Assembly: GCA_020847355.1 (NCBI GenBank)
Contig: JADLCG010000155.1
Location: 1-8,156 of the forward strand
Reading direction: 5' to 3'
DNA length: 8,156 bases
Origin: Anaerolineales bacterium
Lineage (GTDB): Bacteria; Chloroflexota; Anaerolineae; Anaerolineales; Villigracilaceae
In this document: piece after piece, positions 1 through 5,669 of the stretch
How the letters are laid out: the number at the start of each line of letters is the position of its first letter
How positions within the stretch are numbered: position 1 is the first letter of the stretch
Program-made: the position numbers and the translations under genes
The notes under the pieces: model-generated
The model's input: the letters and a program-made list of their open reading frames with translations, nothing else
The model's database searches: none
What the model was told of the DNA's origin: nothing

Positions 1-395
1 CCGCTGAGCATTTGTTTCTTCATCATATCTTCCATGCCGGGCATGGAAGGCATTCCGGGCGGCATCAATTCCGCTTCCGTCTGCAAGGTGACTTTTGTGC
101 CTGCGCCTTGCGCTTCCAAAATGTAACCGCTGATCACATCCGAAGCGGGCGGCGCCGCAAAGGTCTTGGTTCGATAGACTTTATTTTTTTCGTAACCGAC
201 CACTTCAGAAGTGATCGTATTTTGTACGCCGTTCAGCGCTTTGACGGTGGTTTTGATCTTCGTCCCTAATTGAATGGGACCGTCCGCCTCGACGCCAACG
301 ACATATTCGTTTTTCAGGCTGTCCAAACTGGATAGATATGAAAAGATTTTTTCTGCCGAGGCGTTGATCGTTGTGGAAGTTTCAATAAGCGTCAT
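1..395 (-). CDS. SRPBCC/START-fold (CoxG-like or polyketide cyclase-like) protein, C-terminus cut by window edge
   Basis: The minus-strand frame from the ATG at 395-393 stays open to base 1, so 131 complete residues are visible and the stop lies outside. The start (MTLIETSTTINASAEKIFSY) is the typical first strand and helix of the SRPBCC (Bet v1/START) fold. Alternating strands follow, including GPIQLGTKIKTTV and SGYILEAQGAGTKVTLQTEA, which match the family pattern 'G.G......' and 'w.l.p...gT.vt...e'. Members bind hydrophobic ligands or act as membrane-associated accessory factors; no specific ligand can be read here. AGGAG at 408-404, 8 nt from the ATG, supports the start. The gene lies 38 nt after the metal-permease stop with no hairpin between, so co-transcription is possible. 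Residues 111-129 are unusually Met-rich (7 Met in 19). The family call is fairly secure; the function is unknown. Confidence 0.75.
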   Translation of the reverse strand, partial: MTLIETSTTINASAEKIFSYLSSLDSLKNEYVVGVEADGPIQLGTKIKTTVKALNGVQNTITSEVVGYEKNKVYRTKTFAAPPASDVISGYILEAQGAGTKVTLQTEAELMPPGMPSMPGMEDMMKKQMLS

Positions 396-403
396 GGTTT
401 ATA

Positions 404-408
404 CTCCT
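404..408 (-). promoter_or_regulatory. Shine-Dalgarno site of the SRPBCC gene
   Basis: CTCCT on the plus strand reads AGGAG on the minus strand, 8 nt upstream of the ATG at 395. It supports that start and independent translation after the permease gene. Confidence 0.7.
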
Positions 409-433
409 GTTTTTTTCCAATAAGTTACGCTCA

Positions 434-1249
434 TTATAGTGATTTCGCTCTCTTCCACAAGAACCCAAGTAGGAACAAGAACGTAGCCGTTAGTACTATC
501 GCCGAGCCGGAGACAATATTCAAGTAATAGCTGAGATACAAACCAATCACGGATGAAAGCGCGCCAAGCGCCGCTGAGATTAACATCATCGGCAATAAGC
601 GCCGCGCCAGCAAATAGGCGGTGGCGGCTGGCGTAACCAACATTGCGGCGACCAAACTCACGCCCACCGTTTGGAGCGAGACGACCACCGTCAGCGCCAG
701 CAGAATCAGCATCAGGTTTCTGAGCAGTTCGGTGGGCAGGCGCAGGGTGGAGGCAAGGGCTGGGTCAAATGAAGCGACGAGAAATTGTTTATAAAAAATA
801 GCGACGGTTAATAAAATCAAAAAACTCAAGCCGGCGATCAACCATAAATCCGAAGCGCTAACGCTGAGCACATTGCCAAATAAAATATGGCTCAAATCCA
901 CCGCGTAAGTTTGCATGGCGCTGATCAGGGCAATGCCGAGCGCCAGCGCCGCCGCAAATAAAATGCCGATGGCGGTATCTTCTTTTATATCGCCTTGCTT
1001 TGAGAAAAAGCCAATCCCTAAAGCGACGGCAATCGCCGCGACTCCCGCGCCGAGCAGGAGGTTGCCGCCAAATAAATAAACTACAGCCACGCCGGGCAGA
1101 ATAGCGTGCGCCATTGCATCGCCTAAAAATGCCATGCCGCGCAAGACCACATACGTGCCCATCACGGCGCACAGCACGCCCACAATCACCGAAGCGAGCA
1201 AGCCGCGTTGCATAAATTGATAAGTCAGCGGTTCAAGCAACCAGTTCAT
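434..1249 (-). CDS. Metal ABC transporter permease (ABC-3 family, ZnuB/MntB/TroC-like)
   Basis: This 271-residue integral membrane protein is the channel subunit of a Mn/Zn/Fe-type importer. Family hallmarks include GDAMAHAILPGVA (about residues 43-55), which contacts the ATPase side, LFGNVLSVSASDLW (123-136), and QTVGVSLVAAMLVTPAATAYLL in two parts (193-214). About eight or nine hydrophobic segments spread over the whole length, as expected for PF00950. The frame is open further upstream to 1294, but the start at 1249 is preferred. It gives an ATGA overlap with the ATPase stop, has GAGG 4 nt upstream, and begins with the usual short N-terminus before the first membrane helix. The gene ends with TAA at 436-434. 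It is the third gene of the binding protein-ATPase-permease operon. Which metal is carried cannot be decided from the permease alone. Confidence 0.95.
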   Translation of the reverse strand: MNWLLEPLTYQFMQRGLLASVIVGVLCAVMGTYVVLRGMAFLGDAMAHAILPGVAVVYLFGGNLLLGAGVAAIAVALGIGFFSKQGDIKEDTAIGILFAAALALGIALISAMQTYAVDLSHILFGNVLSVSASDLWLIAGLSFLILLTVAIFYKQFLVASFDPALASTLRLPTELLRNLMLILLALTVVVSLQTVGVSLVAAMLVTPAATAYLLARRLLPMMLISAALGALSSVIGLYLSYYLNIVSGSAIVLTATFLFLLGFLWKRAKSL

Positions 1250-2049
1250 TGCGCCTCTGCCGAGCGCGAGTGTTCCGCATCGGAAGCGCAACAATCATCT
1301 ACTAACAGCAAGCCATTTTCCATGACCAACAAAGAACGCCCAAAGGCTTGGATCAGATTCTCTTTTGTGAAGACTTGTTGCGGCGCGCCGTAGGCGATCA
1401 GGCGGTGATTGAGAAGCAGAATTAGGTCGAAGCGCGAAGCGGCTAAATTCAAATCATGCGTGGAAATTAACATCGTCACTTCTTGATCTTGTAATTGATC
1501 CAACAGTTTGAGCGTCGCTTCCTGCATGGCGACATCCACGCCGGTGAAAGGCTCGTCCATCAAAAGGATGTGCGGCTCTTGCGCGATGGCGCGCGCCAAA
1601 AAGACGCGCTGTTGTTGCCCGCCGGAGAGTTGCCCAATGGAACGCGAAGCCAGATTGGTAATTTCCATTTTTTGTAAGCTGGCGGCGACAATTTCCCGGT
1701 CGCGCTTTGAAGGGCGGCTGAGCCAACCGCTTTGCCCATAACGCCCCATCATCACCACATCTTCAACGGTGACTGGAAAGCGCCAATCCACCGCCTCGCG
1801 TTGCGGAATATACGCCACGCAATCTTTATGCGCGCCGAGCGCTTCGCCGTGAATCAAAATTTTTCCGGCTTGAATGGGTAGCAAACCAACCAGCGCTTTG
1901 AATAACGTGGATTTGCCCGCGCCGTTGGGACCGACCACAGCCACGCGCGCGCCATGCGGAATTTGAAAATTTAGATCGTCCAGGATAATCTTTGAACCAT
2001 ATCCGAGGCGGATGTTTTGAACGTCCAAGCGGTGCGGGGTGTGAGTCAT
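1246..2049 (-). CDS. Metal ABC transporter ATP-binding protein (ZnuC/MntA/TroB-like)
   Basis: This 267-residue cytoplasmic ATPase powers metal import. All nucleotide-binding motifs are present: Walker A GPNGAGKST (40-48), Q-loop YIPQRE (Q83), ABC signature LSGGQQQR (141-148), Walker B ILLMDEP (161-167, catalytic E166) and the switch histidine in STHD (H198). The segment after the Q-loop, VDWRFPVTVEDVVMMGRYG (88-106), is characteristic of the manganese/zinc/iron subfamily and is the surface that docks the permease. The start lies 7 nt after the binding-protein stop, and the TGA overlaps the permease ATG as ATGA, so translational coupling is likely. No clear Shine-Dalgarno precedes it. The last ~20 residues form a short polar tail with adjacent cysteines C253-C254, outside the conserved fold. 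Confidence 0.96.
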   Translation of the reverse strand: MTHTPHRLDVQNIRLGYGSKIILDDLNFQIPHGARVAVVGPNGAGKSTLFKALVGLLPIQAGKILIHGEALGAHKDCVAYIPQREAVDWRFPVTVEDVVMMGRYGQSGWLSRPSKRDREIVAASLQKMEITNLASRSIGQLSGGQQQRVFLARAIAQEPHILLMDEPFTGVDVAMQEATLKLLDQLQDQEVTMLISTHDLNLAASRFDLILLLNHRLIAYGAPQQVFTKENLIQAFGRSLLVMENGLLLVDDCCASDAEHSRSAEAQ

Positions 2050-2056
2050 GTTTGCG

Positions 2057-2935
2057 CTACTTCAAGGCGTTGACGATTTTCGTCACGTTGGATTTCATCA
2101 TCTCGAGATAAGTCGGCGCATGTTCGGTCAAGGATTCGAGCGCTAAATTGTTAACGACCTGCACGCCGGTTTCAGCCGCAATTTGATCCGCCAATTTTGT
2201 ATTCTCCGCCGCATCTAAAAAGATAGCGGGCGCGCCAGACTTTTTGATCGCTTCAATTGAAGCGGCAATTTCCTGAGCGGAAGCGCTCGCCTCGGAACTA
2301 AGGCTTGGCAAAATTGAATCGACAACTTGAAAGCCGTAAGCTTCCGCAAAGTAGCCCAGGGATTCGTGATTGGTCACTAACAATCTTTTTGGCGCAGGGA
2401 TTTGATCTACTTGCATTCGTATCCATCCGTCTAGTTCTTTGAGTTTGGCGCTGTAGGCTTCGGCGTTGGCGCTGTAAATTTCTGCGCCGCTTGGATCGGC
2501 GCGAATTAAACCATCGCGGATATTTTTGACATATTGAATGACGAAATTTGGGTTGAGCCACATATGCGGATCGCCGCCTATTTCGTCATTCAACGGCGTC
2601 AAGCCTTCGGTAGCGATAATCGTCAAGCGCTGTCCGCCGGCGTTTTTCAAGAGCGGATCAATGAAATGTTCATAATCCAACCCATTGATAATCAATACGT
2701 CACTCTCGGCGACTTTAGCTACATCTGCCGGGCGGGGCTGATAGGCGTGCGGGTCCGCGCCCAATGGAAGCAAGGAATCTACGTGCAGGCGCTCGCCGGC
2801 TACGTTTTGGGCGATCTCCGTCAGGATCGAAGTTGAGGCGAGAATGTTCAAAGCGGAATCAGCGCTCGGTGCGGCGAATCCGCACGCAGTTAAGCACAGG
2901 GTCGTGAGTAAAGTCAGGCTAAAAAATCTTTTCAT
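2057..2935 (-). CDS. Metal ABC transporter substrate-binding lipoprotein (cluster A-I, ZnuA/TroA/MntC-like)
   Basis: This is the extracytoplasmic metal-capturing subunit. Counting from an alternative TTG at 2944, which lies three codons before the ATG at 2935, the protein has 295 residues. Using that numbering, a basic start and hydrophobic core lead to the lipobox LTAC with C21 as the lipidated residue. The three conserved histidine ligands are in LGADPHAYQP (H66), GGDPHMWLNP (H127) and TNHESLGYF (H193). The fourth ligand position, usually Asp in this family, appears to be E270 in LALESLT. There is no His-rich loop between the first two ligands, unlike many proteobacterial ZnuA proteins, so Mn, Zn or Fe all remain possible. 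I prefer the ATG at 2935; neither start has a Shine-Dalgarno site. The gene leads the importer operon and follows a terminator. Confidence 0.95.
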   Translation of the reverse strand: MKRFFSLTLLTTLCLTACGFAAPSADSALNILASTSILTEIAQNVAGERLHVDSLLPLGADPHAYQPRPADVAKVAESDVLIINGLDYEHFIDPLLKNAGGQRLTIIATEGLTPLNDEIGGDPHMWLNPNFVIQYVKNIRDGLIRADPSGAEIYSANAEAYSAKLKELDGWIRMQVDQIPAPKRLLVTNHESLGYFAEAYGFQVVDSILPSLSSEASASAQEIAASIEAIKKSGAPAIFLDAAENTKLADQIAAETGVQVVNNLALESLTEHAPTYLEMMKSNVTKIVNALK

Positions 2936-2939
2936 GCGT

Positions 2940-2985
2940 TTCAATTCAAATCTATTTTATCTTCAAAAATAAAAGACTCCAGTTC
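2940..2985 (-). promoter_or_regulatory. Candidate promoter of the metal importer operon
   Basis: TAAAAT (minus strand, 2959-2954) matches the -10 consensus at 5 of 6 positions. Transcription would start about 12 nt before the ATG at 2935, or almost at the alternative TTG at 2944. The expected -35 position falls inside the upstream terminator stem and matches poorly, so an activator or readthrough may contribute. I see no convincing Zur, MntR or Fur dyad. Confidence 0.3.
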
Positions 2986-2994
2986 TTGGAGTCT
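2964..2994 (-). terminator. Intrinsic terminator after the STAS/rhodanese operon
   Basis: On the minus strand an 8-bp stem (arms 2994-2987 and 2981-2974, AGACTCCA paired with TGGAGTCT, 5-nt loop) is followed directly by TTTTATTTTT. It lies 16 nt after the rhodanese stop and about 30 nt before the importer operon, so it cleanly divides the two transcripts. No comparable T-run follows it on the plus strand. Confidence 0.85.
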
Positions 2995-3010
2995 CTGGTT
3001 GGCTCAATTC

Positions 3011-3469
3011 TTACTGCGGCGGCGCGCCTTCGATAGGATAGCCTTTTTCATACCATGCGGATAAACTCCCGCTCAAACTAACTGCCTGCAACCCGGCGGA
3101 AGTTAATAACTCGCGGGCTTGTTGAGCGCTCGTCTCCGAACGGCTGACCACGAGAATGGTTTTGTCTTTCGGGATTTCATTCAAACGGTTATATAACTGA
3201 TCTAATGGAATCAAGAGCGCGTTGGGGATGTGATATTCGTCCCATTCTGCGGGCCAGCTTACGTCTAAGACCAGCGCGCCATTTTGATACATTTGCAGAG
3301 CCTGATCTACGCTGACTGCGGCGGGCAATTTTTTATTTACGCCGCCGACGGCAATTAAATACACCGCCAGCGCCACCAACAAGACCACCGTCAATTGACC
3401 GGCGGGCTTGCGTAAAAATGGAAAGAGCGGTTTGCGCGGACGCAAATAATTTCGGCGGCTTCGCTTCAT
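3011..3469 (-). CDS. Membrane-anchored rhodanese-like protein with Ser in place of the catalytic Cys
   Basis: The protein has 152 residues. A very basic N-terminus (residues 1-21, many Arg/Lys) precedes one transmembrane segment, LTVVLLVALAVYLIAVGG (26-43). Charge bias predicts the rhodanese domain outside the membrane. The domain is recognisable from VLDVSWPAEWDEYHIPNALL (67-86), which corresponds to the usual 'DVR...EY..GHIPGA', and from LSGSLSAWYEKGYPIE (132-147), equivalent to '.GG...W...GyP'. The active-site loop reads VVSRSETSAQQA (107-118), where active sulfurtransferases have CRSG.RS. S109 sits at the persulfide-carrying cysteine, and there is no Cys elsewhere in the protein. It is therefore probably not a sulfurtransferase and may bind a partner or an anion. 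It starts 3 nt after the second STAS gene, so the two are almost certainly co-expressed. Confidence 0.88.
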   Translation of the reverse strand: MKRSRRNYLRPRKPLFPFLRKPAGQLTVVLLVALAVYLIAVGGVNKKLPAAVSVDQALQMYQNGALVLDVSWPAEWDEYHIPNALLIPLDQLYNRLNEIPKDKTILVVSRSETSAQQARELLTSAGLQAVSLSGSLSAWYEKGYPIEGAPPQ

Positions 3470-3472
3470 TTC

Positions 3473-3880
3473 TCAATATGCCTTGAGCGCGCTTTCTAAA
3501 TCGGTGAACACTTCGAATATTTTAGTCAAGCCGACGGTTTCTAAAACCTGAAGCGTTGCCGCCTGCGGGTTTAACAACTTGACGTGTTGCCGCGCGAGTT
3601 CATCCCGCTTGGGATCGAGCGAACGAAAACTTGGTCTGCCGTTGGCGGAGTTTAGGCTTTGTCCGGCGAAGATCAAGGCGATGGTGTGTAATGCCATCAG
3701 CCCGGCGCTGGAGACATAGGCGGTTTGCTCTAAATCAATCAGCAAATCGCGCGCGCCGCCTGCGTAAAGTTCCTGCGCTTTCTGGATGGCGTTGGTATAA
3801 GTTGAAGAATCCAATTCCCCAGCCAAACTCAAGACGGTCACCGGCACGCGCGCGGCATGTGTAGAAACTGTGATGATCAT
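3473..3880 (-). CDS. STAS-domain protein (anti-anti-sigma factor-like), second copy
   Basis: This is a 135-residue single STAS domain. GELDSSTY (21-28), ARDLLIDLEQTAYVSSAGL (43-61) and the following helix match SpoIIAA/RsbV-type anti-anti-sigma factors. S58, in SSAG, aligns with their phosphorylated serine, although the preceding Asp of the usual D-S-[ST]-G is Ser here. Relative to SpoIIAA there is a longer polar insert after the first long helix (about 74-98) before the strand containing KLLNPQ. Such proteins bind and are phosphorylated by a serine-kinase anti-sigma partner; none is encoded in the window. The protein is a clear paralogue of the gene just upstream, with the phosphosite at the same residue number. 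A good Shine-Dalgarno at 3892-3888 fixes the start. It is nearly fused to the rhodanese gene (3-nt gap). Confidence 0.9.
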   Translation of the reverse strand: MIITVSTHAARVPVTVLSLAGELDSSTYTNAIQKAQELYAGGARDLLIDLEQTAYVSSAGLMALHTIALIFAGQSLNSANGRPSFRSLDPKRDELARQHVKLLNPQAATLQVLETVGLTKIFEVFTDLESALKAY

Positions 3881-3887
3881 CTAACTT

Positions 3888-3892
3888 CTCCT
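3888..3892 (-). promoter_or_regulatory. Shine-Dalgarno site of the second STAS gene
   Basis: AGGAG on the minus strand lies 7 nt upstream of the ATG at 3880. It excludes later in-frame starts. Confidence 0.75.
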
Positions 3893-3898
3893 CAGTGC

Positions 3899-3927
3899 AT
3901 TTTGAGCGTTCAATCAAAGCGAATCAA
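3899..3927 (-). promoter_or_regulatory. Possible internal promoter before the second STAS gene
   Basis: On the minus strand TTGATT (3927-3922) and CAAAAT (3904-3899) are separated by exactly 17 nt. Each matches its consensus hexamer at 4 of 6 positions. Transcription would begin around 3892, leaving only the Shine-Dalgarno as leader. It could give the second STAS gene and the rhodanese an expression level independent of the nuclease. Confidence 0.25.
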
Positions 3928-3955
3928 TAGCGCCGCGAGAATTTTCACGGCGCTA
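3928..3955 (-). other. GC-rich hairpin between the two STAS genes
   Basis: TAGCGCCG (3955-3948) pairs perfectly with CGGCGCTA (3935-3928) around a 12-nt loop. It is 12 nt after the first STAS stop. No T-run follows on either strand, so it is not a standard terminator. It could be a partial Rho-type stop, an mRNA 3'-end stabiliser or a repeat element. It may make the first STAS gene and the downstream pair differently abundant. Confidence 0.5.
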
Positions 3956-3967
3956 CAACTTCAAAAG

Positions 3968-4378
3968 CTAAAACGAATTGACGGCGGTTTGTTTATCGGC
4001 AAATACGTCGAACAAGGCGGAGAAACCCACCATATCCAAAACGCTGACGACGGCTTCTTGCGGGTTGAGGAATTTAATATTCTTTTGCTTACCGCTTTGG
4101 CGCGTGCGATCCATAGATTTGAGCGAGCGCCAGCCTTCTTCCGTATCGGGCAAAGTTTCGCCTTGCAAAATTAACGCAATCGTGTGCAAAGCCACCAGCC
4201 CGGCGCTGGAGATATAGTTGAGTTCGCCGAGATCGAGCAGAAAGTTTTTCGCTCCGGCGGCAAATTCTTTTTTTGCCGTTTCGATCAACTGTTGATACGA
4301 TTGGCTGTCCAACTGCCCGATGATTTTCAAAACCGTCACGGCTTCGCGCCCTTGTTCTTGTGAAACTACAATATCCAT
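3968..4378 (-). CDS. STAS-domain protein (anti-anti-sigma factor-like), first copy
   Basis: This is a 136-residue single STAS domain. GQLDSQSY (21-28), AKNFLLDLGELNYISSAGL (43-61) and VALHTIALI (62-70) are the core strand, phosphosite loop and helix of SpoIIAA/RsbV-like proteins. S58 aligns with the serine phosphorylated by anti-sigma kinases. The polar insert at about 72-100 (EGWRSLKSMDRTRQSGKQKN) is rich in basic and Ser residues and is shared in position, though not in sequence, with the paralogue downstream. NPQEAVVSVLDMVGFSALF then gives the last strand and helix. The start is fixed by AGGAG 6 nt upstream. The gene begins 16 nt after the nuclease stop, so co-transcription is likely. No sigma factor or kinase is in view, so its partner is unknown. 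Confidence 0.9.
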   Translation of the reverse strand: MDIVVSQEQGREAVTVLKIIGQLDSQSYQQLIETAKKEFAAGAKNFLLDLGELNYISSAGLVALHTIALILQGETLPDTEEGWRSLKSMDRTRQSGKQKNIKFLNPQEAVVSVLDMVGFSALFDVFADKQTAVNSF

Positions 4379-4384
4379 AATCAG

Positions 4385-4389
4385 CTCCT
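4385..4389 (-). promoter_or_regulatory. Shine-Dalgarno site of the first STAS gene
   Basis: AAGGAG (AGGAG core at 4389-4385) on the minus strand lies 6 nt from the ATG at 4378 and immediately after the nuclease stop codon. This suits translation within a polycistronic mRNA. Confidence 0.75.
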
Positions 4390-4394
4390 TAACT

Positions 4395-5627
4395 TTAAGT
4401 TTTTTGATTATAAACCGCTTTGCGTTCCAGCCGCGCCAAGCGATGATCTATTTCCGCCAGCCAATGCTTGCGGATGTAGTTTGGCAAATCCGCCTGCTCC
4501 GCTAATTCTCGCGCCAAGCGCGCCCACTTCAGCGCCGCTTTCAAATTACGCGCATGATGTTCAAAGTGTTTCGCCAATTCAATGTGCGCATAAATATGAT
4601 TCTTCGCCGCCGCTTCCTGCCACAAGCGCACCGCGCGATTTATATCCCCGCGTTTTTTTTGCAAGCTGGATAAGCGCCTCAGCGCCACGCTGAAATCTGC
4701 TTCTGCCAGCCCAAGCTCCAGCCCACGCTCATACAGACGAGCGGCTTCATCCCAGCGTTTCAAATCTTCAAATAGTTTTCCGAGCGCAATAAAATCCAAG
4801 CCATGCGTCACGCGCCCATTGTATGGGTCGGCTAATAATTCGCCCACATGATTCAACAAAGCCGCCATCGCTACCACGTCCATCGCATTATGATAGAAAA
4901 CGCCAGCCAATGGGTCTGCGTGGCCCGTCCGCAGGTAATCGAAATACAGCCACGGGATTTCATAGCCGGGCGTTTCTTCGGAAGTACGTTGAAATTCCAA
5001 AATATGTTCTTCAAGATATTTCAACGCGCGCGAAGGCAGGCGGTCGCGCCACAATCTTCTGGCTAAAGGCAATAAATCCAAATGCGCATACCCTTTAAAT
5101 GGAAGCGGAATATGATGCAATGAATAGCGTGTGGTTAATAACGGCGCGTCAAAAGATTTGCCGTTAAAAGTCACCAGCGCTTCGCAGGGCGCGAGGAAGT
5201 TCGCTAGCTCTTCCAAAAGCGCCGCTTCTTCGGCTGGATCGCGCATGAAGAACTGGCGCAAGACGAATTTGCCGTCAATCAAACGCGCGGCGCCGACGAG
5301 GAAAGCATAAGTCCCTGTGCCGCCGGAAAGCCCGGAAGTTTCAGTATCTAAAAAGGCGAATTGCGAAAATTCTAAATTGGAGATACGCGCATCCTTTGCC
5401 CATTCCGCGATGAGCGCCGGCGGCGAAGCGGAGAATGGCGAAGCGTTGCCGTGAAAATATTCCGCGCCGTAACTTTTTTCGGCGACGAAGACTTCGCCGA
5501 GCGGGTTGGAGCGAAATGTTCCAGCGAGGATAGATTCTAAAGACGGGCTGGCAGGCTTGGGCGGAGTGGGGAGCGAACTTCCAGTTTTTACGCCGAGCGC
5601 TTTTAGTTTATCCGCAAGAGAAGACAT
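4395..5627 (-). CDS. YprB/MrfB-like DEDD-family exonuclease with C-terminal TPR-like helices
   Basis: The protein has 410 residues, close to Bacillus subtilis YprB (MrfB), a DNA-repair exonuclease that works with the helicase MrfA. The ribonuclease H-like fold runs from about 88 to 262. Metal ligands visible are D94 and E96 in FLDTETSGLSGGTGT (exo I), D160 in LVTFNGKSFDAPLL (exo II) and H246/D250 in YHNAMDVVAMAALL (exo III). The H-x3-D spacing and the Y before it are, as I recall, usual for this RNase_H_2 family. From about 272 on, paired helices such as WDEAARLYERGLELGL and INRAVRLWQEAAAKN look like TPR units for protein binding. The first ~45 residues are a Pro/Ser-rich linker. The first gene of its operon, it lacks a Shine-Dalgarno and may be leaderless. 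No helicase gene is adjacent. DNA versus RNA substrate is not decided by sequence. Confidence 0.88.
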   Translation of the reverse strand: MSSLADKLKALGVKTGSSLPTPPKPASPSLESILAGTFRSNPLGEVFVAEKSYGAEYFHGNASPFSASPPALIAEWAKDARISNLEFSQFAFLDTETSGLSGGTGTYAFLVGAARLIDGKFVLRQFFMRDPAEEAALLEELANFLAPCEALVTFNGKSFDAPLLTTRYSLHHIPLPFKGYAHLDLLPLARRLWRDRLPSRALKYLEEHILEFQRTSEETPGYEIPWLYFDYLRTGHADPLAGVFYHNAMDVVAMAALLNHVGELLADPYNGRVTHGLDFIALGKLFEDLKRWDEAARLYERGLELGLAEADFSVALRRLSSLQKKRGDINRAVRLWQEAAAKNHIYAHIELAKHFEHHARNLKAALKWARLARELAEQADLPNYIRKHWLAEIDHRLARLERKAVYNQKT

Positions 5628-5633
5628 GGTTAT

Positions 5634-5661
5634 ATTTTAATCGGCTTAGATTAAATTTCAT
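5634..5661 (-). promoter_or_regulatory. Candidate promoter of the nuclease/STAS operon, probably leaderless
   Basis: On the minus strand ATGAAA (5661-5656, 4 of 6 to the -35 consensus) and TAAAAT (5639-5634, 5 of 6 to the -10) are 16 nt apart. The predicted start of transcription coincides with the A of the ATG at 5627. There is no room for a ribosome-binding site, in keeping with its absence. Confidence 0.45.
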
Positions 5662-5669
5662 GCTACACT
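5661..5669 (+). promoter_or_regulatory. Candidate extended -10 promoter of the symporter gene
   Basis: TGCTACACT contains the extended -10 motif TGn followed by TACACT (4 of 6 to consensus). No good -35 lies at the right distance. Transcription would start about 8-9 nt before the ATG at 5685, which has no Shine-Dalgarno. It abuts the -35 of the divergent nuclease promoter, so the two may compete for polymerase. Confidence 0.35.

Noticed and set aside
12..269. Plus-strand open frame over the SRPBCC gene
   Set aside because: It is His/Arg/Phe-rich and lies antisense to a frame with a clear SRPBCC pattern and a good ribosome-binding site.
1250..1294. N-terminal extension of the permease to an upstream ATG
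   Set aside because: The extra 15 residues (MLRFRCGTLALGRGA) lie within the ATPase coding end, have no membrane or family similarity, and the ATG at 1249 has a GAGG site and the ATGA overlap.
2936..2944. TTG start of the binding lipoprotein three codons before the ATG
   Set aside because: It has no ribosome-binding site and adds only M-K-R to an already basic signal peptide. ATG is the simpler choice, although a leaderless TTG cannot be excluded.
2940..2975. Zur/MntR/Fur operator before the metal importer
   Set aside because: The AT-rich region contains a direct TTGAA-TTGAA repeat but no inverted repeat resembling known metalloregulator boxes.
3857..4174. Plus-strand open frame opposite the STAS genes
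   Set aside because: It overlaps two well-supported STAS frames on the other strand and has no Shine-Dalgarno or family resemblance, so it is a shadow of the codon pattern.
4391..4401. Palindrome AACTTTAAGTT after the nuclease stop as an operator or terminator
   Set aside because: The arms are 5 nt with a one-base centre, too tight for an RNA hairpin. It overlaps a stop codon and precedes an SD, so chance is the simplest explanation.
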